From Paraburkholderia sp. Tr-20389 (GTDB lineage Bacteria > Pseudomonadota > Gammaproteobacteria > Burkholderiales > Burkholderiaceae), in NCBI RefSeq assembly GCF_017104565.1, contig NZ_JAAGPD010000001.1, forward strand, positions 310,001 to 374,000: 64,000 bases of DNA, given 5' to 3'. A model generated the notes under the pieces. The model saw nothing but the letters and a program-made list of their open reading frames with translations, was not told where the DNA came from and searched no databases. The translations under genes and the position numbers were made by a program. Positions 1 through 7,517 of the stretch are shown here, in pieces; the stretch's first letter is position 1; every line of letters begins with the position of its first letter.

Positions 1-239
1 ACTGCCATCAGCGTTGCGGCGCGGTAGCGAACGATGCGGGCCTGCAGTCCTATCAATGCACCAAGCCCGGCGGAGGCGCCTACAGCCAACAGGGCGATGG
101 GCGCGGCGTCGGCGATGTTCAGATGAAGCACAAACAGCAGCAATGGCACTGCGAGGATGGCGCCCCCTGCCCCCGTGAGTGCGAGGATGAGCCCGACGAC
201 AAGCCCGAGTGCAGCGCTGCTGGCAATCACGTGTTCCAT
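1..239 (-). CDS. TauE/SafE-family sulfite/organosulfur exporter (partial, C-terminus outside window)
   Basis: The leftward frame starting with ATG at 239 encodes MEHVIASSAALGLVVGLIL followed by more hydrophobic glycine- and alanine-rich helices, including the pattern LTGAGGAILAVPLL. That pattern is characteristic of TSUP (TauE/SafE, formerly DUF81) membrane exporters. The start is preceded by AGAGG at 7 nt. About 79 residues are visible before the window edge. It is the last visible gene of a leftward operon headed by a BigR-like repressor and two YeeE/YedE proteins, the usual company of this exporter in bigR-type operons. The likely role is moving sulfite or a related sulfur anion across the inner membrane. 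Substrate is inferred from context only. Confidence 0.8.
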   Translation of the reverse strand, partial: MEHVIASSAALGLVVGLILALTGAGGAILAVPLLLFVLHLNIADAAPIALLAVGASAGLGALIGLQARIVRYRAATLMA

Positions 240-294
240 CGGACAACCTCTGTTTATTCAACTGCGTGACTTTCGCGGGTAGCGCAGATTGCAC

Positions 295-747
295 TCACGC
301 GCGTTGCATCGTGGCTTTCGTCCGCTCGATCAGCTCGAAGACGGCCATGCCGGCAACCATTGCCGCCACGAAACCGAAGGCCTTGGGGTAGCCAGCGCCC
401 AGTGCAACGAGCGCGGGGCCCGGGCAGAACCCGGCCATCCCCCAACCGATGCCGAACATGGCGCTACCCAAAACCAGTCTCGGCGTGATGGCCGTGCTGA
501 CGGGAAGTTGCATCGGCAAGTCGAGGTATGACCTGTCACGGCGTCTGGCTGCGAAAAATGCGAGTGAGCCGACCGCAATGGCGCCCGCCATCACGAAGGC
601 GAGTGATGGGTCCCACCGGCCAGCCAGATCGAGAAAACCCAGCACCTTCGCCGGATTCGCCATGCCTGACACCATCAGGCCGACCCCGAAAAGAAGGCCG
701 GCGAGCAATGCCGTAACCGGCGCAGGCGTTGTCTTGAGGGCTGCCAT
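295..747 (-). CDS. YeeE/YedE half-transporter, DUF6691 type (PmpB-like)
   Basis: This 150-residue membrane protein has about four hydrophobic segments and the motif GMAGFCPGPALVALG, with the conserved Cys of the YeeE/YedE sulfur-transport family. It is half the length of full YeeE, and the gene before it encodes the other half, so the pair probably forms one heteromeric channel as in split PmpA/PmpB-type systems. The start ATG lies 1 nt after the stop of the upstream gene and has GGAGG 5 nt before it, which argues for translational coupling. Known YeeE proteins import thiosulfate; here the substrate (thiosulfate or another sulfur species) is inferred. Confidence 0.85.
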   Translation of the reverse strand: MAALKTTPAPVTALLAGLLFGVGLMVSGMANPAKVLGFLDLAGRWDPSLAFVMAGAIAVGSLAFFAARRRDRSYLDLPMQLPVSTAITPRLVLGSAMFGIGWGMAGFCPGPALVALGAGYPKAFGFVAAMVAGMAVFELIERTKATMQRA

Positions 748-748
748 A

Positions 749-1183
749 TCAGCCTCCGATCAGGTGACGTTGTACAAAGACAGTGAGAAATCCTGCGGCC
801 ATGAAGGTTGCGGTAGCGACCAGCGAGCGCACGGACCCTCTGGAGAGACCACATACGCCGTGGCCGCTGGTGCAGCCGCTGGCATAGCGGGTACCCATGC
901 CGACAAGAAATCCGGCCGCAAGGATCGCGCCCCAGCTCGCCTTAATCTCCGCCTGTGCAGGCTTACCCAGCAGTCCCGCGATGACGGGTGCGCCCACGAG
1001 CCCTGCCAGAAACGCTAGACGCCAGTTGACGTCGTCGCGCGGCCAGCTCAACAGGGCGCCGAGGATGCCGCTGATCCCGGCGACGCGTCCGTTGAACAGT
1101 ATCAGCACGGCAGCCGCGGCTCCGATCACGAGGCCGCCTGTCAACGAGAGGCCAGGCGTGAAGTGTCCAAGGTCGACCAGCAT
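749..1183 (-). CDS. YeeE/YedE half-transporter (PmpA-like)
   Basis: The 144-residue membrane protein contains the YeeE signature [16 protein letters not shown] near residues 107-122, with conserved Cys residues that relay sulfur ions in the YeeE family. I chose the ATG at 1183 because it has an AGGAG site 8 nt upstream; a GTG at 1198 overlaps the stop of the repressor gene and would add five residues. It sits between the ArsR-type repressor and the second YeeE half. The split two-gene form rather than one long YeeE is common in bigR-linked operons. Function is sulfur-compound transport across the inner membrane, exact substrate unknown. Confidence 0.87.
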   Translation of the reverse strand: MLVDLGHFTPGLSLTGGLVIGAAAAVLILFNGRVAGISGILGALLSWPRDDVNWRLAFLAGLVGAPVIAGLLGKPAQAEIKASWGAILAAGFLVGMGTRYASGCTSGHGVCGLSRGSVRSLVATATFMAAGFLTVFVQRHLIGG

Positions 1184-1194
1184 GATGCGTCTCC

Positions 1195-1515
1195 TCACTG
1201 CTTTGGGCAGAACTGTTCATAAAGTACCGCCATCACGGCGAGCGCCTCTGGACTCGCCACCGAATAAAAGATGTTCTTGCCTTCCCTGCGAGTGGCGACG
1301 AGGTCGTTTTCCCGCAATACCCCCAGTTGCTGCGACAGCGTGGGCTGACGGATGCCAAGCTGCTCCTCGAGCTCGCCGACCGACATCTCGCCTTGCGAAA
1401 GCTGGCACATCAGCAGCAGGCGGTCAGGATTGGCGAGCACCTTCAGCAGGGCGCATGCATTCGCAGCGCCGGCCTGCATCGTGACAAGGTCGATGGTTAG
1501 ACGAGATTTTTTCAT
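1195..1515 (-). CDS. bigR: BigR/SqrR-like ArsR-family persulfide-responsive repressor
   Basis: This 106-residue winged-helix protein has an ArsR-type recognition region (VGELEEQLGIRQPTLSQQLG, then a wing with RREGKNIFYSV). It carries Cys37 and Cys103, 66 residues apart, the same separation as Cys42 and Cys108 of characterised BigR, which form a sulfide/persulfide-responsive disulfide or polysulfide link. No metal-site CVC motif of arsenic or cadmium sensors is seen. The gene heads the leftward transport operon and diverges from the persulfide dioxygenase gene 84 bp away, so one operator region probably controls both directions, with derepression by reactive sulfur species. Family assignment is strong; the inducer is inferred from the Cys pair and neighbours. 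Confidence 0.88.
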   Translation of the reverse strand: MKKSRLTIDLVTMQAGAANACALLKVLANPDRLLLMCQLSQGEMSVGELEEQLGIRQPTLSQQLGVLRENDLVATRREGKNIFYSVASPEALAVMAVLYEQFCPKQ

Positions 1516-1599
1516 GGCCGATATTCAATCTACATCAACATAGTATATTGAAAAATAGATTGTATGTGAATAGAATGTTTTCATTCCTGGAGATTAGAC
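1516..1599. promoter_or_regulatory. Divergent bigR / persulfide dioxygenase promoter with nested inverted repeats
   Basis: This AT-rich 84 bp spacer separates the repressor from the dioxygenase gene. It holds CAATCTA at 1526-1532 matched by TAGATTG at 1556-1562, and a nested TTCAAT (1524-1529) / ATTGAA (1547-1552) pair. ArsR-family BigR repressors bind AT-rich imperfect palindromes overlapping the promoter, so this is the expected operator. TAGTATATT near 1541 could supply a -10 element, but I cannot fix the start sites. The rightward gene has a GGAG site 6 nt before its ATG. Confidence 0.6.
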
Positions 1600-2460
1600 A
1601 TGCAGCCGATCATTCATCCCTTCTTTGACCCCGCCACCTGGACCGTGACTTACGTGGTGTTTGCAGAGGGCCATGCCGGGTGCGCCATCATCGATCCCGT
1701 GCTGGACTACGATCCCAAGGCAGGGCGGACGTCGACGGCCAGCGCCGACAAGGTGATCGATTTCGTGCGTGAGCGTGCTTTGGGTGTCGAATGGATACTG
1801 GAGACACATGCACACGCCGACCATCTTTCTGCTGCCGCCTATCTCAAGCGCAAACTGGGTGGTCGTATCGCGATCGGCCAGCACATCCGGCGCGTGCAGG
1901 GTGTGTTCAAGGCGCTCTTCAACCTCGATCCGTCGTTCCGTCTGGACGGATCGCAGTTCGATCACCTGTTCGAGGATGGCGAGATGTTCGCCATCGGTGG
2001 TCTGACGGGCAGGGCTATGCATGTGCCCGGGCACACCCCGGCCGATATGGCGTATCAGATCGGGGACGCCGTGTTTGTCGGAGACACGCTTTTCATGCCC
2101 GATGTGGGCACTGCACGGTGCGACTTCCCGGGCGGTGATGCGCATGAACTGTATCGCTCTATACGCAAGCTGTTGAACCTTCCGGCGGACATGCGGCTAT
2201 TCATGTGCCATGACTATCCGCCCGAGGGACGCGCACCCGCATGGGAAACGACGGTGCGGGAACAGCGGGAGCGCAATATTCACGTGCACGACGGCGTAAG
2301 CGAAGAGCAGTTTGTCGCCATGCGCCAGGCACGCGACGCGACCCTCGCCATGCCCACGCTGATCCTGCCAGCGGTGCAGGTCAATGTCCGCGCCGGTGAG
2401 TTTCCGCCGCCGGAAGCGAATGGAGTGCGGTACCTCAAGATCCCTCTGAATGCCGTGTGA
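1600..2460 (+). CDS. blh: Persulfide dioxygenase (MBL-fold, Blh/PDO2 type)
   Basis: The 286-residue protein is a metallo-beta-lactamase-fold hydrolase of the ETHE1-like persulfide dioxygenase group. The motif THAHADH (His70, His72, Asp74, His75), then VPGHTPADM, VGDTLF and MCHDYPPEGR, supplies the mononuclear iron site and substrate loop of this group. The stretch DVGTARCDFPGGDAHELYRS is diagnostic for PDOs rather than glyoxalase II. The enzyme oxidises glutathione persulfide to sulfite. It is divergent from bigR and followed by a sulfide:quinone oxidoreductase, its normal metabolic partner: SQR makes persulfide, the dioxygenase makes sulfite, and the transporters and SoeABC deal with the sulfite. 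Confidence 0.93.
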   Translation: MQPIIHPFFDPATWTVTYVVFAEGHAGCAIIDPVLDYDPKAGRTSTASADKVIDFVRERALGVEWILETHAHADHLSAAAYLKRKLGGRIAIGQHIRRVQGVFKALFNLDPSFRLDGSQFDHLFEDGEMFAIGGLTGRAMHVPGHTPADMAYQIGDAVFVGDTLFMPDVGTARCDFPGGDAHELYRSIRKLLNLPADMRLFMCHDYPPEGRAPAWETTVREQRERNIHVHDGVSEEQFVAMRQARDATLAMPTLILPAVQVNVRAGEFPPPEANGVRYLKIPLNAV

Positions 2461-2544
2461 CGTGATACCGCTCAAGTACGTATTCAGTGGAGGGGCGTGC
2501 CGGGCGGTCATCGGTCAGCCGTTAACGATTCCAGGATGCAGCCC

Positions 2545-4215
2545 ATGAATGTGTGTTCTCTTACCGCAGATATTTCGGTTTCCCCGCAGATTGCCCCTAC
2601 TGACGTAGCGACACTACTGACGCTGGGATTCAGGTCTATCGTCTGTCATCGGCCAGATGCAGAGGCGCCCGACCAGCCCAATTTCGAGGAAATCGCGCAG
2701 GCTGCGACGGCCGCCGGTCTCAAGGCAGTTCATCAGCCCGTGCCGGCAGGTCAAGCTTCGGATAGACAGGCGGCCGCCTTTGCCACGCTCCTCGCAGAAC
2801 TGCCCAAACCTGTGCTCGCTTATTGCCGCACGGGAACGCGGTCTGCGACGTTATGGGCGCTGTCGCAAACCGACAAGCTAAGCGTAGTGGAAATCGAGCG
2901 CGCGTTAGCGAACGCGGGTTACGACCTCAAAGCAGTCGTGCGACGTATTTCGAATGCGCGGGTAGCATCGCTGGACGTTGTGGATGCGGAGCATACTGTA
3001 GTAATTGTCGGCGCCGGTGCTGCTGGTATCGCAGTAGCCTCGAGCCTGCGTACCCGTGATCCTTCGCTGGATATCGCAATCATCGATCCCGCCGACGTGC
3101 ACTACTATCAGCCCGGTTGGACGCTCGTGGGCGCTGGCATCTTTGCCGCGGCTGACACGGCACGCACGATGGCGTCGCGCGTGCCCCGAGGCGTACATTG
3201 GCTCAAGGCCGCGGTAGTGGGATTTGAACCGGACAGACATGTCGTGGTGCTCGAGGGATGTCGGAAAGTGCGCTATCAGCGGCTCGTCGTTTGCCCGGGC
3301 ATCAAGGTTGACTGGCATGGTGTCGAAGGCCTCGTCGAGACACTGGGGCACAACGGCGTGACGTCGAACTACCGTTTCGACCTCGCGCCGTATACGGCGG
3401 AACTGGTCAGGGCGCTGCGCGGTGGCAAGGCACTGTTTACGCAGCCGCCGATGCCGATCAAGTGTGCTGGCGCCCCGCAGAAGGCCATGTATCTCTCGTG
3501 TGATACGTGGCGCCGAAACGGGACCTTGGACAAGACGCAGGTGCAGTTCTTCAACGCGGGCGCGGCGCTGTTCGGCGTGCCGGATTACGTACCAGCACTG
3601 ATGGAGTATGTGGAAGCGTACGGCATTGATCTGAAGTTCAGCCACACGTTGAAACGTATCGATGGTGCCCAGCGGCGCGCCGTCTTTGATCGCGCGTTGC
3701 CGGACGGCAGCACGGACACCGTCGAAACCGACTTTGACATGATTCATGTGGTGCCGCCGCAGACGGCTCCGGACTTTGTTCGCGCAAGTCCGCTTGTCAA
3801 CGTTGCCGGTTGGATCGATGTCGACCCCGGCACGTTGTGCCACAAGAGCCATGAGCACATCTATGCGCTGGGCGATGCAACGAGCACGACAAATGCCAAG
3901 ACGGCCGCAGCCGCGCGGAAACAGGCGCCTGTCGTCGCGCATAACGTGCTGGCGAGTCTTGGTCGCGTCGGCGGAACGGCCACTTACGATGGCTACGGTT
4001 CGTGTCCGCTCACGGTCGAGCGCGGCAAGGTGGTACTCGCCGAGTTTCTTTATGGCGGCAAGGTCGCGCCCAGCTTTCCTGCGTGGCTGCTCGACGGCAA
4101 ACGACCGTCGCGTCTTGCCTGGTTTCTCAAGGAGCGGATCCTGCCGCCGCTCTACTGGGACGCCATGCTCAAGGGGCGCGAGTGGATGGCGCGACCCGCA
4201 CTTGCTGATGGCTAA
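2545..4215 (+). CDS. sqr: Sulfide:quinone oxidoreductase (type II) with N-terminal DUF442 phosphatase/rhodanese-like domain
   Basis: This fusion protein has 556 residues. Residues about 1-115 match the DUF442 'beta-lactamase hydrolase-like phosphatase' domain, with the loop YCRTGTRS around Cys94. From about residue 150 a Rossmann FAD motif VVIVGAGAAGIAVASSL begins a type II SQR of the human SQOR kind, with PIKCAGAPQKAMYLS and a second Cys in PGTLCHKSHEHIYALGDA; those two Cys form the sulfur-relay disulfide in known SQRs. The enzyme oxidises sulfide and reduces quinone at the membrane. I chose ATG 2545 because MNVCSLTADISVSPQI aligns with the usual start of DUF442 proteins; ATG 2536 and GTG 2497 are alternatives. 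It is 84 bp downstream of the dioxygenase gene and probably cotranscribed. Confidence 0.92.
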   Translation: MNVCSLTADISVSPQIAPTDVATLLTLGFRSIVCHRPDAEAPDQPNFEEIAQAATAAGLKAVHQPVPAGQASDRQAAAFATLLAELPKPVLAYCRTGTRSATLWALSQTDKLSVVEIERALANAGYDLKAVVRRISNARVASLDVVDAEHTVVIVGAGAAGIAVASSLRTRDPSLDIAIIDPADVHYYQPGWTLVGAGIFAAADTARTMASRVPRGVHWLKAAVVGFEPDRHVVVLEGCRKVRYQRLVVCPGIKVDWHGVEGLVETLGHNGVTSNYRFDLAPYTAELVRALRGGKALFTQPPMPIKCAGAPQKAMYLSCDTWRRNGTLDKTQVQFFNAGAALFGVPDYVPALMEYVEAYGIDLKFSHTLKRIDGAQRRAVFDRALPDGSTDTVETDFDMIHVVPPQTAPDFVRASPLVNVAGWIDVDPGTLCHKSHEHIYALGDATSTTNAKTAAAARKQAPVVAHNVLASLGRVGGTATYDGYGSCPLTVERGKVVLAEFLYGGKVAPSFPAWLLDGKRPSRLAWFLKERILPPLYWDAMLKGREWMARPALADG

Positions 4216-4380
4216 CGCGACTGGAGAAAGCCGTGCATGGAAAGGATAGCGCCCCCATCGTCGTCCGATGCCCAAATCGCCCTTCGAAACAGGCAGCCAG
4301 GCGCAATGGCGCCGTTGCTGAGTGCACTGCATTCCGCCGGTTTTGCCGATGGTATTTGACTCGAGCGCCGCGCGAACAAT

Positions 4381-4944
4381 TCAACCACGATCGCTCGTTG
4401 GCATCTTGTGCTCGACGCGCCTGGGAAAAGGCAGTATCCGGGGAAGAATGTTTTCCGACTTGAATACCCGGTGCGCTAGCGCCCCCAGTACATGCAATCC
4501 GACCAGTGCAGCCAGCCCATAGGCCGCCAGCGCATGCAGTTCCCCCAACCAGTGCGACAATTCGTGGCTTTTCGGCACCAGCGTTGGCAGCGAGAAGAGC
4601 CCGAAGCAACTGGCCACGTGTCCGGCCGCATTGGTCTTCACCCAACCGAGCAGGGGAATGGCGAGCATCAGCACGTAGAGCAGGTGATGGGCGGTCTTCT
4701 CGGCAAGGTAAGCGGGCGTTCCGGCCGGATTGGTCGACGGCGGCAGCCGACGCCGCACGCGCAAGCGGTTCGCGACACGGATCGACACCAGCCCGAGGAT
4801 GACGATGCCGATCGACTTGTGTAGTCCAAGCAGATTCTCGCTATCGTCGAGCATCCAGCCGATGATCAGATTGCCGATCAGCGCGACGGCCAGCAGCCAG
4901 TGCAGCAGGCTGATTGAGAAAGGGTAGCGGGGCGCGTGTTTCAT
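4381..4944 (-). CDS. Cytochrome b561 family di-haem membrane protein
   Basis: The 187-residue protein has four hydrophobic helices and the His pattern of bacterial cytochrome b561: ISLLHWLLA near residue 15, LGLHKSIG near 42, then ELHALAAYG and VGLHVLGAL in the last two helices. These bind two b haems and shuttle electrons between the quinone pool and periplasmic partners. The next gene on the same strand upstream encodes a cytochrome b562-like soluble protein, a plausible redox partner. It converges with the SQR gene, with about 165 bp between them that holds no recognisable gene. The physiological substrate is not evident. Confidence 0.88.
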   Translation of the reverse strand: MKHAPRYPFSISLLHWLLAVALIGNLIIGWMLDDSENLLGLHKSIGIVILGLVSIRVANRLRVRRRLPPSTNPAGTPAYLAEKTAHHLLYVLMLAIPLLGWVKTNAAGHVASCFGLFSLPTLVPKSHELSHWLGELHALAAYGLAALVGLHVLGALAHRVFKSENILPRILPFPRRVEHKMPTSDRG

Positions 4945-4980
4945 GCTACGGGGTTCCTTTTTAAATGCTTTTCAGGTTCG

Positions 4981-5361
4981 TCAGCTCAGCAGGTCGTGAT
5001 AGTGCTTCCTCGTACCGTTAATCCGGTGCAATGCGCGCTTGGCGGCGTTCATGTCGTCTGCCTGGATAGCACGGTCGACCTCGGTCAATTCCTGCCGCAG
5101 CGACTGCATGCCTTCGTCGTAGGTGGATTGATCGCTGCGATAAGGCTGCCGGCTGGCCCGCTGCGCGTCGCTTTCGAGCCTGGCCACGTAGCCGCGCAGC
5201 TCGGGCATCGTGGTACTGGACATCGCGCCCTGCATCGCCAACTTCATGTCCTTCATCAGTGTCTTGATCTCGCCTGCATGGGCTAGCGGCGCGGCCACAA
5301 GCAGCGAGACGCACAGCAACGTACGGAAATGGGGGTGGAACGGCAGCATGGCCATGGGCAT
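4981..5361 (-). CDS. Cytochrome b562-like periplasmic four-helix protein
   Basis: The 126-residue product begins with a signal peptide (LLCVSLLVAAPLAHA, cleavage likely after AHA) and continues as a helical bundle. A methionine-rich first helix (MKDMKLAMQGAM) and a C-terminal helix ending RKHYHDLLS correspond to the Met and His haem ligands of cytochrome b562. Starts at 5361 or at the ATG 5349 are both possible; the second gives a more typical signal peptide length. It lies 36 bp upstream of cytochrome b561 on the same strand and diverges from the two-component operon. A role in periplasmic electron transfer is inferred; the family also contains haemless stress proteins. Confidence 0.75.
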   Translation of the reverse strand: MPMAMLPFHPHFRTLLCVSLLVAAPLAHAGEIKTLMKDMKLAMQGAMSSTTMPELRGYVARLESDAQRASRQPYRSDQSTYDEGMQSLRQELTEVDRAIQADDMNAAKRALHRINGTRKHYHDLLS

Positions 5362-5407
5362 TGATCCTGTAAGGACAGTGAATGCCCGCGAGAATAGTCA
5401 GGTCAGG

Positions 5408-5424
5408 TTAACGGAATCTTAACG
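5408..5424. promoter_or_regulatory. Tandem TTAACG repeats, candidate response-regulator box
   Basis: TTAACG at 5408-5413 is repeated exactly at 5419-5424, an 11 bp period. OmpR/PhoB-family dimers bind such head-to-tail repeats one helical turn apart, and the sites resemble the PmrA-type half-site (YTTAAK-N5-YTTAAK). It lies in the 147 bp divergent spacer between cytochrome b562 and the OmpR-type regulator gene, so it may serve autoregulation, control of the cytochromes, or both. Confidence 0.5.
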
Positions 5425-5508
5425 ACAAGCCACGGCGACGCACGGGCTTGATACACGTCGGTGTAAGCGGTTATCGTTGCCGCCAGGAGCGAACAGGAGC
5501 ACGGCGCG

Positions 5509-6171
5509 ATGCGCGTATTACTCGTCGAGGACGACAGGCTTATTGGCAGCGGTGTGGAAGACGGCCTGATCGAGGCGGGCATGACGGTCGATTGGGCGTG
5601 CGACGGCAAGCACGCGCAACTGGCACTTGAAACCACGCCATACGATCTGGTCGTGCTCGATCTTGGCCTTCCCCGCATGTCGGGCGACGAACTGCTCGAC
5701 TGGATTCGCAAGCGCCGTGACCATATTCCGGTGCTTGTCATGACCGCGCGCGACACCGTCGCCGACCGGGTGAGTGGCCTGAGCGCCGGTGCCGATGACT
5801 ATCTCGGCAAGCCGTTCGACCTGACTGAACTGGTCGCGCGTTGTCGTGCGCTCGTGAGGCGCTCGCAGGGTCGAAGCACCGACACGATCGAATACGGCGA
5901 CCTGCTGGTCGATCCTGGGAGCCTCACGGTCATGCGCGGAAGCGAGCGCATCGCGCTCAGCTCGCGCGAGTGCGCATTGCTGGTGGAATTGCTGGCGAAT
6001 CAGGGCCGTCCTCTTTCCCGCGCGCGTCTCCAGGACAGCCTATACGGCTGGAACGAGGAGATCGAAAGCAATGCGATCGAGGTGCATATCTCGAACCTGC
6101 GCAAGAAGCTGGGCGCCCAGCTGATCCGGACGATCCGCGGTGTCGGGTATGTGGTGGAGAAGGCAACGTGA
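5509..6171 (+). CDS. OmpR-family response regulator (QseB/PmrA-like)
   Basis: This protein has 220 residues: a receiver domain (acidic pair Asp8/Asp9, phosphoacceptor Asp51 in VVLDLGLP, Lys in GKPFD) and a C-terminal winged helix (SNLRKKLGAQLIRTIRGVGYVV). It overlaps the histidine kinase start by 3 nt (GTGA junction), so the two are a translationally coupled pair. The tandem TTAACG repeats just upstream are a plausible self-binding site. Close relatives in the QseB/PmrA/TctD group respond to metals, cationic peptides or carboxylates. The local target is probably the divergent cytochrome b562/b561 operon; the signal cannot be read from the sequence. Confidence 0.93.
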   Translation: MRVLLVEDDRLIGSGVEDGLIEAGMTVDWACDGKHAQLALETTPYDLVVLDLGLPRMSGDELLDWIRKRRDHIPVLVMTARDTVADRVSGLSAGADDYLGKPFDLTELVARCRALVRRSQGRSTDTIEYGDLLVDPGSLTVMRGSERIALSSRECALLVELLANQGRPLSRARLQDSLYGWNEEIESNAIEVHISNLRKKLGAQLIRTIRGVGYVVEKAT

Positions 6172-7517
6172 GGCGGTCGATCCGCCGACGCCTGACCTTG
6201 CTGATGTTGTCTGGCATCGTGCTGGTGTGGTTGTACTCGCTCTATTCGAGCTATCGTCAGGCAGTCCACGAAGTCGAGGAATGGGACGAAACACGTATCG
6301 AGCAGGTCGCCCGTGCGTTGCTCGTGCTTGACGTGCGCGATCTTTCGGCTTTTGCAGGCGCAAGCCTCACACCCCGTGACGACGACGGCGACAACGATAC
6401 GGCGATGCTGCTCTATGAGGTGACTGCTGCAGACGGACGGGCACTCGCCGCCAGCCCCGGCTTGTCCTTGCTCGGCCTGCCGGCACGTCCGGCCCATGCA
6501 TCTGGCCTGCTGCGGGCAGACGACGCGAAGTGGCGCATCTATGTGCTTGGCGACGCCGCGCGCGGCCGTACCGTGCGAATCTTCGAGCCGCGCACGCATC
6601 GCTCAGAGTTCTCCACGATGGTTGCGCAGCGCATCGCGCGCCCACTTGCGATTGCGTTGCCCGTGCTGGCCATCCTGGTCTGGCTTGCGATCGGCAGCAG
6701 CCTGACGCCCTTGCGTACGCTGTCGGAGGCCATCGAGGCACGATCGCCCGACAGTCTCGATGCCGTCTCGCTGAAGAGTGTTCCCGACGAAGTTTTTCCG
6801 CTCGTCGCTGCGCTCAATACGCTGTTGCAACGCCTGCGCCAGTCGCTCGATCGCGAGCGCGCGTTTACCGGCGACGCGGCGCACGAACTCAAGACCCCGC
6901 TCGCCGCCATCAAGGTTCAGGCACAAGTCGCGCTCACCGCGAGTGATCCGGAACGTCAACGTCGCGCGATGCAACGCGTAGTCGAAGCCGTGGACCGAAG
7001 TACGCACCTGGCCGACCAGCTGCTCGCGCTGGCGCGGCTTGAGGAAAGCACGCCGCTTCCCGGTGCGCGGGTCGATCTCGCGGACATGGCCAAAGCATGC
7101 ATCGTCGACCAGCATGCCCAGGCGGACCACAAGCAGATGTCGCTGATGCTGCGGGCCGATGGAGCGACCACCCTGTGCGCGCCGCCCACGCTGGTGCGCA
7201 TACTGCTCGACAATCTCGTCGATAATGCAATCAAGTACGGCCGCGCACAGGGGCACATAGAAATCGCTATCTGGAGCGATGCCGACACGAGGTTTCTTGA
7301 GGTGCGAGACGACGGTCCTGGTGTCGCGGAGGCGGACCTGTCACGCCTGCAGAACCGCTTCTTCCGTGGCGCGAACCACGTTGAGAAGGGAAGCGGGTTG
7401 GGCCTTTCGATCGTCGCACGCATCGTGGCCCAATTGCGGGGGAGGATCGAGTACACGACGGGAATAGATGGGCGGGGCTTCGGTGTGCGCGTCGGGTTGC
7501 CCTTACCTATGCGCTAG
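6168..7517 (+). CDS. Sensor histidine kinase (QseC/TctE-like)
   Basis: The 449-residue membrane kinase starts at GTG 6168 overlapping the regulator stop. It has one TM helix near residues 9-26, a periplasmic region of roughly 130 residues, and a second TM near 160-180 (ALPVLAILVWLAIGSSL). HAMP-like and dimerisation segments follow, with the H box GDAAHELKTPLAAIK. The ATPase core has the N box NLVDNAIKYG, G1 box RDDGPGV and G2 box KGSGLGLSIV, so it looks active. The periplasmic domain does not carry a motif I can tie to a ligand. Partner is the preceding response regulator. Confidence 0.93.
   Translation: MRRSIRRRLTLLMLSGIVLVWLYSLYSSYRQAVHEVEEWDETRIEQVARALLVLDVRDLSAFAGASLTPRDDDGDNDTAMLLYEVTAADGRALAASPGLSLLGLPARPAHASGLLRADDAKWRIYVLGDAARGRTVRIFEPRTHRSEFSTMVAQRIARPLAIALPVLAILVWLAIGSSLTPLRTLSEAIEARSPDSLDAVSLKSVPDEVFPLVAALNTLLQRLRQSLDRERAFTGDAAHELKTPLAAIKVQAQVALTASDPERQRRAMQRVVEAVDRSTHLADQLLALARLEESTPLPGARVDLADMAKACIVDQHAQADHKQMSLMLRADGATTLCAPPTLVRILLDNLVDNAIKYGRAQGHIEIAIWSDADTRFLEVRDDGPGVAEADLSRLQNRFFRGANHVEKGSGLGLSIVARIVAQLRGRIEYTTGIDGRGFGVRVGLPLPMR

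Noticed and set aside
2905-4332. Leftward open frame of 475 codons opposite the SQR gene
   Set aside because: Composition is Arg-rich and unlike any family; it mirrors the coding bias of the SQR gene.
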